NCBI GenBank assembly: GCA_937949585.1 | Contig: CALEDW010000013.1 | Coordinates: 1-7,392 of the forward strand | DNA: 7,392 bases | DNA from: an uncultured Acidimicrobiia bacterium | Lineage (GTDB): Bacteria > Actinomycetota > Acidimicrobiia > IMCC26256 > CALEDW01 | Reading direction: 5' to 3' | Shown here: in pieces, positions 1-5,223 of the stretch | How positions within the stretch are numbered: the first letter of the stretch is position 1 | Layout of the letters: the number at the start of each line of letters is the position of its first letter | Position numbers and translations under genes: made by a program | Notes under the pieces: generated by a model | Told to the model about the DNA's origin: nothing | Databases searched by the model: none | Seen by the model: only the letters and a program-made list of their open reading frames with translations

Positions 1-62
1 GGTTGATGCTCAACCTGCCGCCGCCCGCCACCGCAGGAGGGGTCCGTCGGGACGACGGGTAG
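1..62 (+). CDS. Possible 3' end of an upstream gene (partial)
   Basis: One frame is open from the left edge to a TAG at 60-62 and would encode about 19 C-terminal residues rich in Leu, Pro and Gly, ending in Arg-Arg-Asp-Asp-Gly. Its third codon positions are mostly G or C, as in the real genes of this window, and it is the only plus-strand frame that closes just before the tRNA gene. The stretch is too short to recognise a family, and an open frame this short is expected by chance in such GC-rich DNA. The TAG also begins the TAGCAT box proposed as the tRNA promoter, the same arrangement seen at 3494-3499. Confidence 0.2.
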   Translation, partial: LMLNLPPPATAGGVRRDDG

Positions 63-65
63 CAT
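60..65 (+). promoter_or_regulatory. Putative -10 box (TAGCAT) for the tRNA-Thr gene
   Basis: TAGCAT fits the actinobacterial TAnnnT -10 pattern and lies 31 bases before the mature tRNA 5' end. Transcription would start near base 72 and leave a leader of about 25 nt for RNase P to remove. No convincing -35 element is visible about 17 bases upstream. Confidence 0.35.
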
Positions 66-75
66 CCGGCCGGAC

Positions 76-95
76 CGACCGGCTCCACCCGGTCG
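76..95 (+). repeat. Perfect 7-bp inverted repeat in the tRNA 5' leader
   Basis: The arms CGACCGG (76-82) and CCGGTCG (89-95) are perfect reverse complements around a 6-base loop. The repeat ends one base before the mature tRNA 5' end at 97. In the precursor RNA it would form a small hairpin abutting the RNase P cleavage site. It may be chance in such GC-rich DNA. Confidence 0.5.
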
Positions 96-96
96 C

Positions 97-169
97 GCCG
101 GAGTAGCTCAGACGGCAGAGCAGCTCACTCGTAATGAGCAGGCCATGGGTTCGAGTCCCATCTCCGGCT
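97..169 (+). tRNA. tRNA-Thr (anticodon CGT)
   Basis: The sequence folds into a complete cloverleaf. The 7-bp acceptor stem is GCCGGAG (97-103) with CTCCGGC (162-168). The D stem is GCTC/GAGC. The anticodon stem is GCTCA/TGAGC with a 7-nt loop that places CGT at 130-132, and the T arm is ATGGG-TTCGAGT-CCCAT. The CGT anticodon reads the threonine codon ACG. The discriminator base is T at 169 and no CCA tail is encoded, so it would be added by tRNA nucleotidyltransferase. The variable loop is the short class I type. It lies 3'-to-3' with the epimerase gene. Confidence 0.97.
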
Positions 170-192
170 CCCTCCCGGTGCCGCCGGGCGTC

Positions 193-1125
193 TCACCCCG
201 CACTCGCGCGGAGCCACTGCACGTAGCGGGCCAGACCCTCCTCGAACGGCACCGTCGGGTGCCAGCCGAGGTCGCGACGGGCCGCGGTGGCGTCGGCCTG
301 GCTGCGCCGAACGTCGCCCGGACGCGGGGGACCGAAGCGGGGGGTGCCCTCCCAGCCGGTCAGGTGGGCCAGGACCTCCACGAGCTCCAGCAGCGTTCGT
401 GCCGTCCCCGGCGCGACGTTGTAGACGCCGGCGTTGCACACCTCGGTCGGGGCCTCGGCGGCGAGCAGGTTCGCGCGCACCACGTCGGTCACGAACGTGA
501 AATCGCGACTCTGACGACCGTCGCCGAAGATCACCGGGGCCTCGCCGGCGAGCATCGCCCGGGTGAACAGCGGGATCACCGCCGCGTAGGTCGAGTCGGG
601 TCGCTGGCGAGGCCCGAACACGTTGAAGTACCGGAGCGCCACCGTCTCCAGGGGGAAGACCTCGGCGAACACCCGGCAGTACCACTCCGCGGCGAGTTTG
701 CTCACGGCGTAGGGGCTCCGGGGTCGGGTGGGAGCCGATTCCGGCGTCGGCGGGTCGGCGGCACCCCCGTAGACGCTGCTCGAGGACGCGAACACCACTC
801 GCCGGGCCCCGGCGTCGCGGGCGGCGGTGAGGACCATGACCGTGCCGTGCACGTTCACCGCGTCGGTGGCGGCCGGGTCGGCGAGGGACCGTCCCACCGC
901 GCCGTGGGCCGCCTGGTGGAACACAACCTCCACGCCGGCCAGCGCCTCGCGGAGGACGGCGGCATCGGTGATCGAGCCGATCCGCAGCTCGGCGTCCGGG
1001 TGCACCTGCGCTCGGCGGCCGGTGAAGAGGTCGTCGAGGACACGCACCTCGTGACCGGCCTCCACCAGTGCGTCCACGAGGTGCGAACCGATGAACCCCG
1101 CGCCTCCCGTCACCAGGCACCGCAC
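193..1125 (-). CDS. NAD-dependent sugar-nucleotide epimerase/dehydratase (extended SDR)
   Basis: A 310-residue extended short-chain dehydrogenase of the UDP-glucose/UDP-GlcNAc 4-epimerase type. It probably acts in the cytoplasm on a nucleotide sugar for cell-surface polysaccharide. Visible motifs are the Rossmann nucleotide-binding loop GGAGFIG (residues 7-13), an acidic residue after the second strand (D31, favouring NAD over NADP), the serine motif SSSSVYG (114-120), the catalytic YxxxK as Y139 and K143, and the substrate-binding part with RYFNVFGPRQ (165-174) and GRQSRDFTFV (203-212), as in WbpP- and GalE-like enzymes. Length is normal for the family. It starts with GTG at 1125-1123, chosen because GGGAGGTG lies just upstream and the Rossmann fold begins at once. 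The exact substrate cannot be read from sequence. It diverges from sigR and stands alone on the minus strand. Confidence 0.93.
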   Translation of the reverse strand: MRCLVTGGAGFIGSHLVDALVEAGHEVRVLDDLFTGRRAQVHPDAELRIGSITDAAVLREALAGVEVVFHQAAHGAVGRSLADPAATDAVNVHGTVMVLTAARDAGARRVVFASSSSVYGGAADPPTPESAPTRPRSPYAVSKLAAEWYCRVFAEVFPLETVALRYFNVFGPRQRPDSTYAAVIPLFTRAMLAGEAPVIFGDGRQSRDFTFVTDVVRANLLAAEAPTEVCNAGVYNVAPGTARTLLELVEVLAHLTGWEGTPRFGPPRPGDVRRSQADATAARRDLGWHPTVPFEEGLARYVQWLRASAG

Positions 1126-1130
1126 CTGCG

Positions 1131-1138
1131 CACCTCCC
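1131..1138 (-). promoter_or_regulatory. Shine-Dalgarno sequence of the epimerase gene
   Basis: On the minus strand this reads GGGAGGTG, with the GGAGG core 7 bases before the GTG at 1125. It is one of the clearest ribosome-binding sites in the window and fixes the start of the epimerase. It contrasts with the plus-strand genes that lack one. Confidence 0.8.
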
Positions 1139-1169
1139 GCCGTCGACGGGGCGCCACCCTAGGCGGGAG
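1134..1169. repeat. 8-bp dyad CTCCCGCC-N20-GGCGGGAG between the divergent epimerase and sigR genes
   Basis: The arms at 1134-1141 and 1162-1169 are perfect reverse complements separated by 20 bases. The left arm overlaps the epimerase Shine-Dalgarno sequence; the right arm lies just upstream of the sigR -35 region. Between them, at 1140-1149, is a second, fully palindromic site CCGTCGACGG. It could be an operator or a chance pairing in GC-rich DNA. Confidence 0.4.
1156..1161 (-). promoter_or_regulatory. Putative -10 box (TAGGGT) for the epimerase gene
   Basis: Read on the minus strand, TAGGGT matches TAnnnT and would start transcription near 1149. The leader would be about 24 nt and would carry the Shine-Dalgarno sequence at 1131-1138. 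No TTGACA-like -35 is visible at the expected distance. Confidence 0.35.
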
Positions 1170-1188
1170 CCGGCCCGGAGCGCCCCGA

Positions 1189-1194
1189 TATCCT
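1189..1194 (+). promoter_or_regulatory. Putative -10 box (TATCCT) giving a leaderless sigR mRNA
   Basis: TATCCT is followed by exactly 6 bases and then the GTG start codon at 1201, so the predicted transcription start coincides with the start codon. There is no Shine-Dalgarno sequence in front of that GTG. GGGAGC (1165-1170), 18 bases upstream, weakly resembles the GGGAAT -35 of SigR-type promoters, but the -10 does not show the GTT expected of that class. Confidence 0.55.
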
Positions 1195-1200
1195 CGGCGG

Positions 1201-1827
1201 GTGGCCGATCCCGCGCAGTTCGCCGAGCTGGCGATGCCCTACATGTCGGCCCTGTACTCGGCGGCGCTCCGCCTCACCCGCAACCCGGCCGACGCCGAGG
1301 ATCTCGTCCAGGAGACGTACCTGCGCGCCTACCGGGCCTTCGCCGGGTTCAAGGAGGGCACGAACCTCAAGGCGTGGCTCTACAAGATCCTGACGAACAC
1401 CTTCATCAACTCCTACCGGGCTCGGAAGCGGCGGCCCGAGCACGAGCAGCTCGACGACGTCGAGGACTTCTACCTCTTCCGCAGGCTCGGCGGACTCGAG
1501 GCGGTGGCCGCAGAACGCAGCCCCGAGGTCGAGGTGATCGAGGCGCTCCCCGACGACGAGGTGAAGGCGGCGCTGGAGAGCCTGCCCGAGCAGTTCCGGA
1601 TGGCCGTGCTCCTCGCCGACGTCGAGGGCTTCTCCTACAAGGAGATCGCCGAGATCATGGACGTCCCGATCGGCACGGTGATGAGCAGGCTGCACCGGGG
1701 AAGAAGGCAGCTCCAGAAGCGGTTGTGGGAAGTGGCCCGGCGTCGGGGGATCGGTGTCGCAGGCCGGTCACAGACCCCGTCCGCGGGCGAGCCGGAGGTG
1801 GTCGAGACGGTGGGGGAACCGGGGTGA
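1201..1827 (+). CDS. sigR: RNA polymerase ECF sigma factor, SigR/SigH type
   Basis: A 208-residue ECF sigma factor that in Actinobacteria directs the thiol-oxidative stress regulon (thioredoxin, mycothiol, proteolysis genes). Region 2 spans about residues 14-78, with SAALRLTRNPADAEDLVQET (20-39) and GTNLKAWLYKILTNTFIN (53-70). Region 4 spans about 122-176, with the helix-turn-helix YKEIAEIMDVPIGTVMSRLH (146-165) and then RGRRQL. These blocks are nearly identical to Streptomyces SigR as I remember it. The frame is open far upstream, but that part is antisense to the epimerase. The GTG at 1201 is chosen because homology begins there and TATCCT lies 6 bases before it. The tail (about 185-208) is low complexity. 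rsrA follows 73 bases downstream. Activity should be held off by RsrA until oxidation. Confidence 0.95.
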   Translation: MADPAQFAELAMPYMSALYSAALRLTRNPADAEDLVQETYLRAYRAFAGFKEGTNLKAWLYKILTNTFINSYRARKRRPEHEQLDDVEDFYLFRRLGGLEAVAAERSPEVEVIEALPDDEVKAALESLPEQFRMAVLLADVEGFSYKEIAEIMDVPIGTVMSRLHRGRRQLQKRLWEVARRRGIGVAGRSQTPSAGEPEVVETVGEPG

Positions 1828-1889
1828 GCGCACCACGGCAGGGAACGGGACCGGTCGGGGGACGGGCGCTCGGCGCGTGCAGGTCGGTC

Positions 1890-1895
1890 GAGGGG
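1890..1895 (+). promoter_or_regulatory. Shine-Dalgarno-like GAGGGG before rsrA
   Basis: GAGGGG lies 5 bases before the GTG at 1901. It decides between that start and another in-frame GTG at 1877, which has no ribosome-binding site. Confidence 0.55.
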
Positions 1896-1900
1896 CGGCC

Positions 1901-2137
1901 GTGAACTGCGACCACGCGATCGAACGCGTGTACCACTACCTCGACGGGCAGCTCACGGTGTGGAAACGGCGGGCGATCACCCGGCACCTCGACGAGTGCC
2001 CGCCGTGCGCGCGGGGGTTCGACTTCGAGGTCGAGATCCGGCGGGTGGTGGCCGTTCGCTGCCGCGACGAGGCGCCCGACCACCTGCGCCGGCGCATCGC
2101 CGCTGCCCTCGGGCTGGGCCTGCCGCCCGGGTCGTGA
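1901..2137 (+). CDS. rsrA: RsrA/RshA-type zinc-binding anti-sigma factor
   Basis: A 78-residue cytoplasmic anti-sigma factor expected to bind and silence the sigma factor encoded just upstream, and to release it when its cysteines are oxidised. It has the ZAS signature H29-x3-C33-x2-C36 inside HLDECPPCARGF, an N-terminal C3 matching the conserved zinc/redox cysteine of RsrA, and C54 in VRCRDE, which aligns with the Cys-Cys pair of Streptomyces RsrA but is a single cysteine here. The C-terminal helix around DHLRRRIAAAL (60-70) is also family-like. It is shorter than Streptomyces RsrA (about 105 residues), with almost nothing before C3. Start: GTG 1901, supported by GAGGGG; GTG 1877 would add eight residues. 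It lies 73 bases after sigR with no promoter-like box seen, so it is probably co-transcribed. Confidence 0.92.
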   Translation: MNCDHAIERVYHYLDGQLTVWKRRAITRHLDECPPCARGFDFEVEIRRVVAVRCRDEAPDHLRRRIAAALGLGLPPGS

Positions 2138-2169
2138 GCCCGCGTGGCGGGGGGAGCACCGAAACGCTC

Positions 2170-2175
2170 TACCAT
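2170..2175 (+). promoter_or_regulatory. Putative -10 box (TACCAT) for the small membrane protein gene
   Basis: TACCAT matches TAnnnT and ends 9 bases before the GTG at 2185. The mRNA would be leaderless or have a leader of only a few bases. The bases between are almost all C, so no Shine-Dalgarno sequence is possible. Spacing is longer than at the other boxes, so confidence is lower. Confidence 0.4.
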
Positions 2176-2184
2176 CCCCTCCCC

Positions 2185-2397
2185 GTGAGACGACTCCTGC
2201 TCGCCGGTTTGGTATGCCTGTCCACGCTCCTGGCGGCGACCCCGGCCGGGGCCGCGACCGGCGTGATCGCCCAAGGACGACCCTGGCACTACTGGCTGGC
2301 CTTCGTGTTCGTGATCTCCGCCGCCGCCGTGCTGGTGGTGGCGCTGCCCGTGGGCTACTACCTGCGCGTCTGGCGCCTGCGCCACCGGGGTCGGTGA
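2185..2397 (+). CDS. Small secreted/membrane protein of unknown function (70 aa)
   Basis: I do not recognise this protein. It begins Val(Met)-Arg-Arg followed by a hydrophobic stretch (about 4-18) ending in ATPAGA, which looks like a signal peptide with cleavage after residue 23. A second hydrophobic segment (about 38-60, WLAFVFVISAAAVLVVALPV) is followed by a basic tail, RVWRLRHRGR. After cleavage it would be a single-span protein with a short outside N-terminus, containing GRPWHYW, and a positively charged cytoplasmic end. The start is GTG 2185, where the Arg-Arg/hydrophobic pattern begins; the frame is open upstream, but that part reads over rsrA. It ends 4 bases before the zincin gene, so the two are probably one transcript. 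Good third-position GC and a coherent topology argue it is real. Confidence 0.75.
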   Translation: MRRLLLAGLVCLSTLLAATPAGAATGVIAQGRPWHYWLAFVFVISAAAVLVVALPVGYYLRVWRLRHRGR

Positions 2398-2401
2398 GGG
2401 T

Positions 2402-3496
2402 GTGACCGCGCTCGTGGGGCCGACCGCCCCACCCGAGCCGGTCGACTGGTCCCGGGCCGAGCTCCTCGCCGTGCGCTGGGCGGGGCCCGATCTGCTGTCC
2501 CACTCGTACGCCGGTGACGCGCTGCGCCACGAGGTGGCGGAGCTGGCCGCACGGGCCCGACCGCTCCTCGAGGAGCTCACCGGTCTGCCCGTCCCCCCCG
2601 AGGCCCCGATCGAGATCCTGGCCCGCGACGAGTGGTGCCGGCGCAACGTCCGGCTCGCCCGCCGGCTGCTGGAGCCGCTCACCAGCCGGCTGGGCGCCCG
2701 GCCGGCGGCGCGTCCCCTCGCCCGGCTGGGGCGTCGCGTCGCGGCGGGGGAGCTCGGCGCGGTGCTCGCCTACGCCTCGCGCCGGGTGCTGGGCCAGTAC
2801 GACCCATGGGTGGGGGAGCCGGGGCACATCTACCTGGTGGCGGCGAACGTCATCGGTGCCGAGCACCGCCTCGGGGTCCCGCCGCGGGCCTTCCGGGCGT
2901 GGGTGGTGGCCCACGAGCTCACGCACCTGGCCCAGTTCTCCGGGGTGCCGTGGCTGCACGGCCACCTGCACTCACTCGTGACCCGCGTGGTCGAGGCGCT
3001 CGACCTGGACCCCGCGGCGGTGCTCGCGGCCGGGGCCCGGGTCCTGGAGCACCTGCGGGCGCGCCGGGCGGTGCCGGCCGGGGGCCCGTTGGCCCTCGTG
3101 ATGCGCGAGGAGCAGCGCCGGGCGATCGAGGAGATCCAAGCGCTGATGTCACTGCTCGAAGGGCACGGCAACTTCGTGATGCGCCGGGTCGGTGTCCTCG
3201 TCGACCCGGGCAGCGAGCGAATCGGCCCCGCATTGGCGGCCCGCCGGTCGGTCGGCGGCCTGGAGGGGCTGGCGGCGCGGGTCCTCGGGTTCGAGATGAA
3301 GGTCCGCCAGTACTCGGTGGGCGAGCGGTTCTGCGACGCGGTGTCCCGCGCCGGTGGCCCCCAGCTGCTCCGCGACCTCTGGGAGGCACCGACGTGCCTG
3401 CCGACCCTGGCAGAGCTGGAACACCCGGAACGGTGGTTGGGACGCCCGGGGGTGTCGCCTGCCGCCCCGGACGGGACGCCGGCGGTCGCTGGCTAG
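2402..3496 (+). CDS. Zinc-dependent metallopeptidase-like protein (DUF2342/zincin_2 family)
   Basis: A 364-residue protein of the actinobacterial zincin family (DUF2342, once called a coenzyme F420 biosynthesis-associated protein). The metal site is HELTH at 171-175 (H171 and H175 as ligands, E172 as catalytic base). A second conserved block, EGHGNFVM (253-260), is typical of the family and likely supplies the third ligand. LGQYDPW (130-136) is another family-like segment. No signal peptide or membrane segment is seen, so it should be cytoplasmic; its substrate is unknown. In Mycobacterium tuberculosis the relative Rv3626c lies directly before tilS (Rv3625c); here a response regulator separates them. 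The start is GTG 2402, with GGTGAGG at 2393-2399 unusually close; GTG 2414 is an alternative. Its TAG stop (3494-3496) is also the first half of the next gene's -10 box. Confidence 0.88.
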   Translation: MTALVGPTAPPEPVDWSRAELLAVRWAGPDLLSHSYAGDALRHEVAELAARARPLLEELTGLPVPPEAPIEILARDEWCRRNVRLARRLLEPLTSRLGARPAARPLARLGRRVAAGELGAVLAYASRRVLGQYDPWVGEPGHIYLVAANVIGAEHRLGVPPRAFRAWVVAHELTHLAQFSGVPWLHGHLHSLVTRVVEALDLDPAAVLAAGARVLEHLRARRAVPAGGPLALVMREEQRRAIEEIQALMSLLEGHGNFVMRRVGVLVDPGSERIGPALAARRSVGGLEGLAARVLGFEMKVRQYSVGERFCDAVSRAGGPQLLRDLWEAPTCLPTLAELEHPERWLGRPGVSPAAPDGTPAVAG

Positions 3497-3499
3497 CCT
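3494..3499 (+). promoter_or_regulatory. Putative -10 box (TAGCCT) giving a leaderless response-regulator mRNA
   Basis: TAGCCT is followed by 6 bases and then the GTG at 3506. Its first three bases are the stop codon of the zincin gene. There is no Shine-Dalgarno sequence before the GTG. The identical hexamer occurs before hpt. Confidence 0.55.
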
Positions 3500-3505
3500 T
3501 CGGCC

Positions 3506-4306
3506 GTGGCCGTCGTCATGGTCGTCGACGACGATCCCGACATCCGCACCATCGTGACGGTGAACCTCGAGGGAGCCGGGCACCGCGTCCTCGCCGCGGC
3601 GTCGGCCGCCGAGGCACTGGCGCTGCTCGCCGATGAGGTACCCGACGTGGTGTTCCTCGACCTCATGATGCCCGACGTCGACGGCTGGGCCGTGCTCCAG
3701 GAGCTCAAGTCGCCCCGCAACCGGCGGCTGAGCGAGGTACCGGTCTTCCTGCTCACCGCCCTCGTCGACGACACGCACCGCTGGCGCGGGGGTATCGAGG
3801 GGGCGCTGGATCACATCACGAAGCCGTTCGATCCCTCCGAGCTGCTGCGGGCCGTCGACGCGGTCTGCGGGCCGGGTGCCCCTCCCGAACCGGAACTGCG
3901 GCGGCGGGTCCGGGCCGAGTCGTTGCGGGCGCTCGCCCGTCACGACCGGGGTGCGGACCCCCCGGACGCCCGCACCGGCTCGGCGACCAGCGGCACCGTC
4001 GGGGTCCACCTCACGCGGCTCGAACCCCAGGCCCCGGCGGCGCCGCCGGCTCCCCCTCCCCGAGTCCGAGAGGCGCGGGCGCGCCTGGGCTCGCTCACCC
4101 CAAAGCAACGCCGGATCATCGAGCACCTCGCGGCCGGGCGGTCGGTCACCGCGGTCGCCGCCGAGCTGGGCATGAGCCGCTCCAACGTCTACGCCGGGTT
4201 GCGCCGGATCGGACGCCGGCTGGGCCTGTACGGCACCGAGGAGCTGCTCGGGCTGCTGCGCAGCGGCGAACTGCTCGCCCCCGATCCCCCGGGGGGCGTG
4301 CCGTGA
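3506..4306 (+). CDS. Orphan response regulator: receiver domain plus C-terminal LuxR-like helix-turn-helix
   Basis: A 266-residue two-domain response regulator. The receiver domain (about 1-121) has the acidic cluster D8-D9-D10, phospho-acceptor D52 in VVFLDLMMPD, T84 and K106 in ITKPFD, so all phosphotransfer residues are present. A Pro/Ala/Arg-rich linker (about 122-192) leads to a DNA-binding domain (about 195-256) that begins LTPKQRRIIEHLAAGRSV and continues AAELGMSRSNVYAGLRRI. This has the spacing of LuxR/GerE domains, though several positions diverge. No histidine kinase is encoded nearby, so the partner and target genes are unknown. The start is GTG 3506, supported by the TAGCCT box; ATG 3518 would cut into the first strand. 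Its TGA overlaps the tilS start by GTGA, so the two are probably coupled. Confidence 0.9.
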   Translation: MAVVMVVDDDPDIRTIVTVNLEGAGHRVLAAASAAEALALLADEVPDVVFLDLMMPDVDGWAVLQELKSPRNRRLSEVPVFLLTALVDDTHRWRGGIEGALDHITKPFDPSELLRAVDAVCGPGAPPEPELRRRVRAESLRALARHDRGADPPDARTGSATSGTVGVHLTRLEPQAPAAPPAPPPRVREARARLGSLTPKQRRIIEHLAAGRSVTAVAAELGMSRSNVYAGLRRIGRRLGLYGTEELLGLLRSGELLAPDPPGGVP

Positions 4307-5223
4307 CCGGACCCGTCCCGGCGCCGGGTCCGGTGTCGTTCGCCGGCCTGCGGGCACCCCTGGTGGTCGGCTGCTCGGGCGGTGCGGACTCGCTCGCGCT
4401 GCTCGCGCTCGCCGCCGGGTCGCTGCGGCCGGTGGCGGTCTACGTCGACCACGGGCTGCGGCCGGGGCCGGAGCGGGAGGCCGACGTCTCGGCGGTGCGG
4501 GACGCCGCCGAACGGCTCGGCACCGACCTCGAGGTGGTCGCGGCGCCGGTGGCCCCGGGCCCCAACCTCGAGGCGCGGGCCCGGGACGCCCGGTACGCCG
4601 CGTTGGAGTCGGTGCGCCGGGCCCGGGACGCCACCGCGGTGGCCGTCGGGCACACCGCCGACGACCAGGCCGAGACGGTCCTGCTGGCCCTCCTGCGCGG
4701 GGCCGGGATCAGCGGGCTGGCCGGCATGCCCCCGCGCCGCGGCCACCTCGTGCGGCCGCTGCTGGGGCTGCGCCGGAGGGACACCGAGGCGATCTGCACC
4801 GCGGCCGGACTGCGCTGGGTGGACGACCGCACCAACCACGACCTGCACCTGCGGCGCAACCGGATCCGCCACCGTGTGCTCCCCGAGCTGTGCGACACCG
4901 CCGAGCGCGACCTGGTGCCGATCCTGGCCCGCCAGGCCCGCCTCCTGCGGGAGGAGGCCGAGCTGCTCGACGGTCTCGCCGCGCAGCTGCTGGCGCGGGC
5001 GGGACCGGACGCCCCGTCCACCCGCGTCCTCGCCTGCGCCCCCCGGGCCCTGACCCGGCGGGCCGTCCGGCTCTGGCTGGGCTCGCCGCCCCCCTCCGCG
5101 GGGGATGTGGAACGGGTGCTGCGCGTCGTGGAGCACCGGGCGGTCGCCACCGAGGTGTCCGGTGGGCGGCGGGTGTCCCGGCGGGAGGGCCGCCTGGGGT
5201 GTTCGCTAGCCTCGCCGCCGTGA
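4303..5223 (+). CDS. tilS: tRNA(Ile)-lysidine synthetase TilS
   Basis: A 306-residue enzyme that uses ATP and lysine to convert C34 of the CAT-anticodon tRNA-Ile to lysidine, switching its identity from Met to Ile. The N-type ATP pyrophosphatase P-loop SGGADS is at 25-30. Family motifs follow: YVDHGLRPG (47-55), NLEARARDARYAAL (88-101), VGHTADDQAETVLL (115-128), and DDRTNHDLHLRRNRIRH (174-190). The C-terminal anticodon-binding domain of long TilS is missing, as is usual in actinobacteria. The start is GTG 4303, overlapping the response-regulator stop as GTGA, with a G-run (4291-4296) 6 bases upstream as a possible ribosome-binding site. Its stop overlaps the hpt start in the same way. It is an essential housekeeping gene in most bacteria. 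Confidence 0.96.
   Translation: MTGPVPAPGPVSFAGLRAPLVVGCSGGADSLALLALAAGSLRPVAVYVDHGLRPGPEREADVSAVRDAAERLGTDLEVVAAPVAPGPNLEARARDARYAALESVRRARDATAVAVGHTADDQAETVLLALLRGAGISGLAGMPPRRGHLVRPLLGLRRRDTEAICTAAGLRWVDDRTNHDLHLRRNRIRHRVLPELCDTAERDLVPILARQARLLREEAELLDGLAAQLLARAGPDAPSTRVLACAPRALTRRAVRLWLGSPPPSAGDVERVLRVVEHRAVATEVSGGRRVSRREGRLGCSLASPP
5207..5212 (+). promoter_or_regulatory. Putative -10 box (TAGCCT) inside the end of tilS, for a leaderless hpt mRNA
   Basis: TAGCCT is followed by 7 bases and the hpt GTG at 5220. The box lies in the last codons of tilS. It is identical to the box before the response-regulator gene. It would allow hpt-folE transcription independent of tilS. Confidence 0.5.

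Noticed and set aside
1..15. Inverted repeat GGTTGA-TGC-TCAACC at the left edge
   Set aside because: The stem is 6 bp with a 3-base loop, has no T-run, may lie within a coding end, and its context is outside the window.
174..188. Small hairpin CCCGG-TGCCG-CCGGG between the tRNA and epimerase ends
   Set aside because: A 5-bp stem with no T-run on either side is too weak to call a terminator, though the position between convergent genes would suit one.
145..1200. Open frame extending the sigma factor about 352 residues upstream
   Set aside because: It runs antisense to the epimerase and across the tRNA gene, its sequence is low complexity, and sigma homology begins at 1201. An in-frame GTG at 1081, which could mimic the longer SigR isoform of Streptomyces, has no ribosome-binding site.
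1655..2971. Long minus-strand open frame (438 codons) opposite sigR, rsrA and the zincin
   Set aside because: Composition is Arg/Pro/Gly-rich with no family motifs. It is the usual antisense shadow in high-GC DNA; the plus strand carries clear genes throughout.
3149..4357. Long minus-strand open frame (402 codons) opposite the response regulator
   Set aside because: It has no recognisable motifs and lies fully opposite a gene with complete receiver-domain residues.
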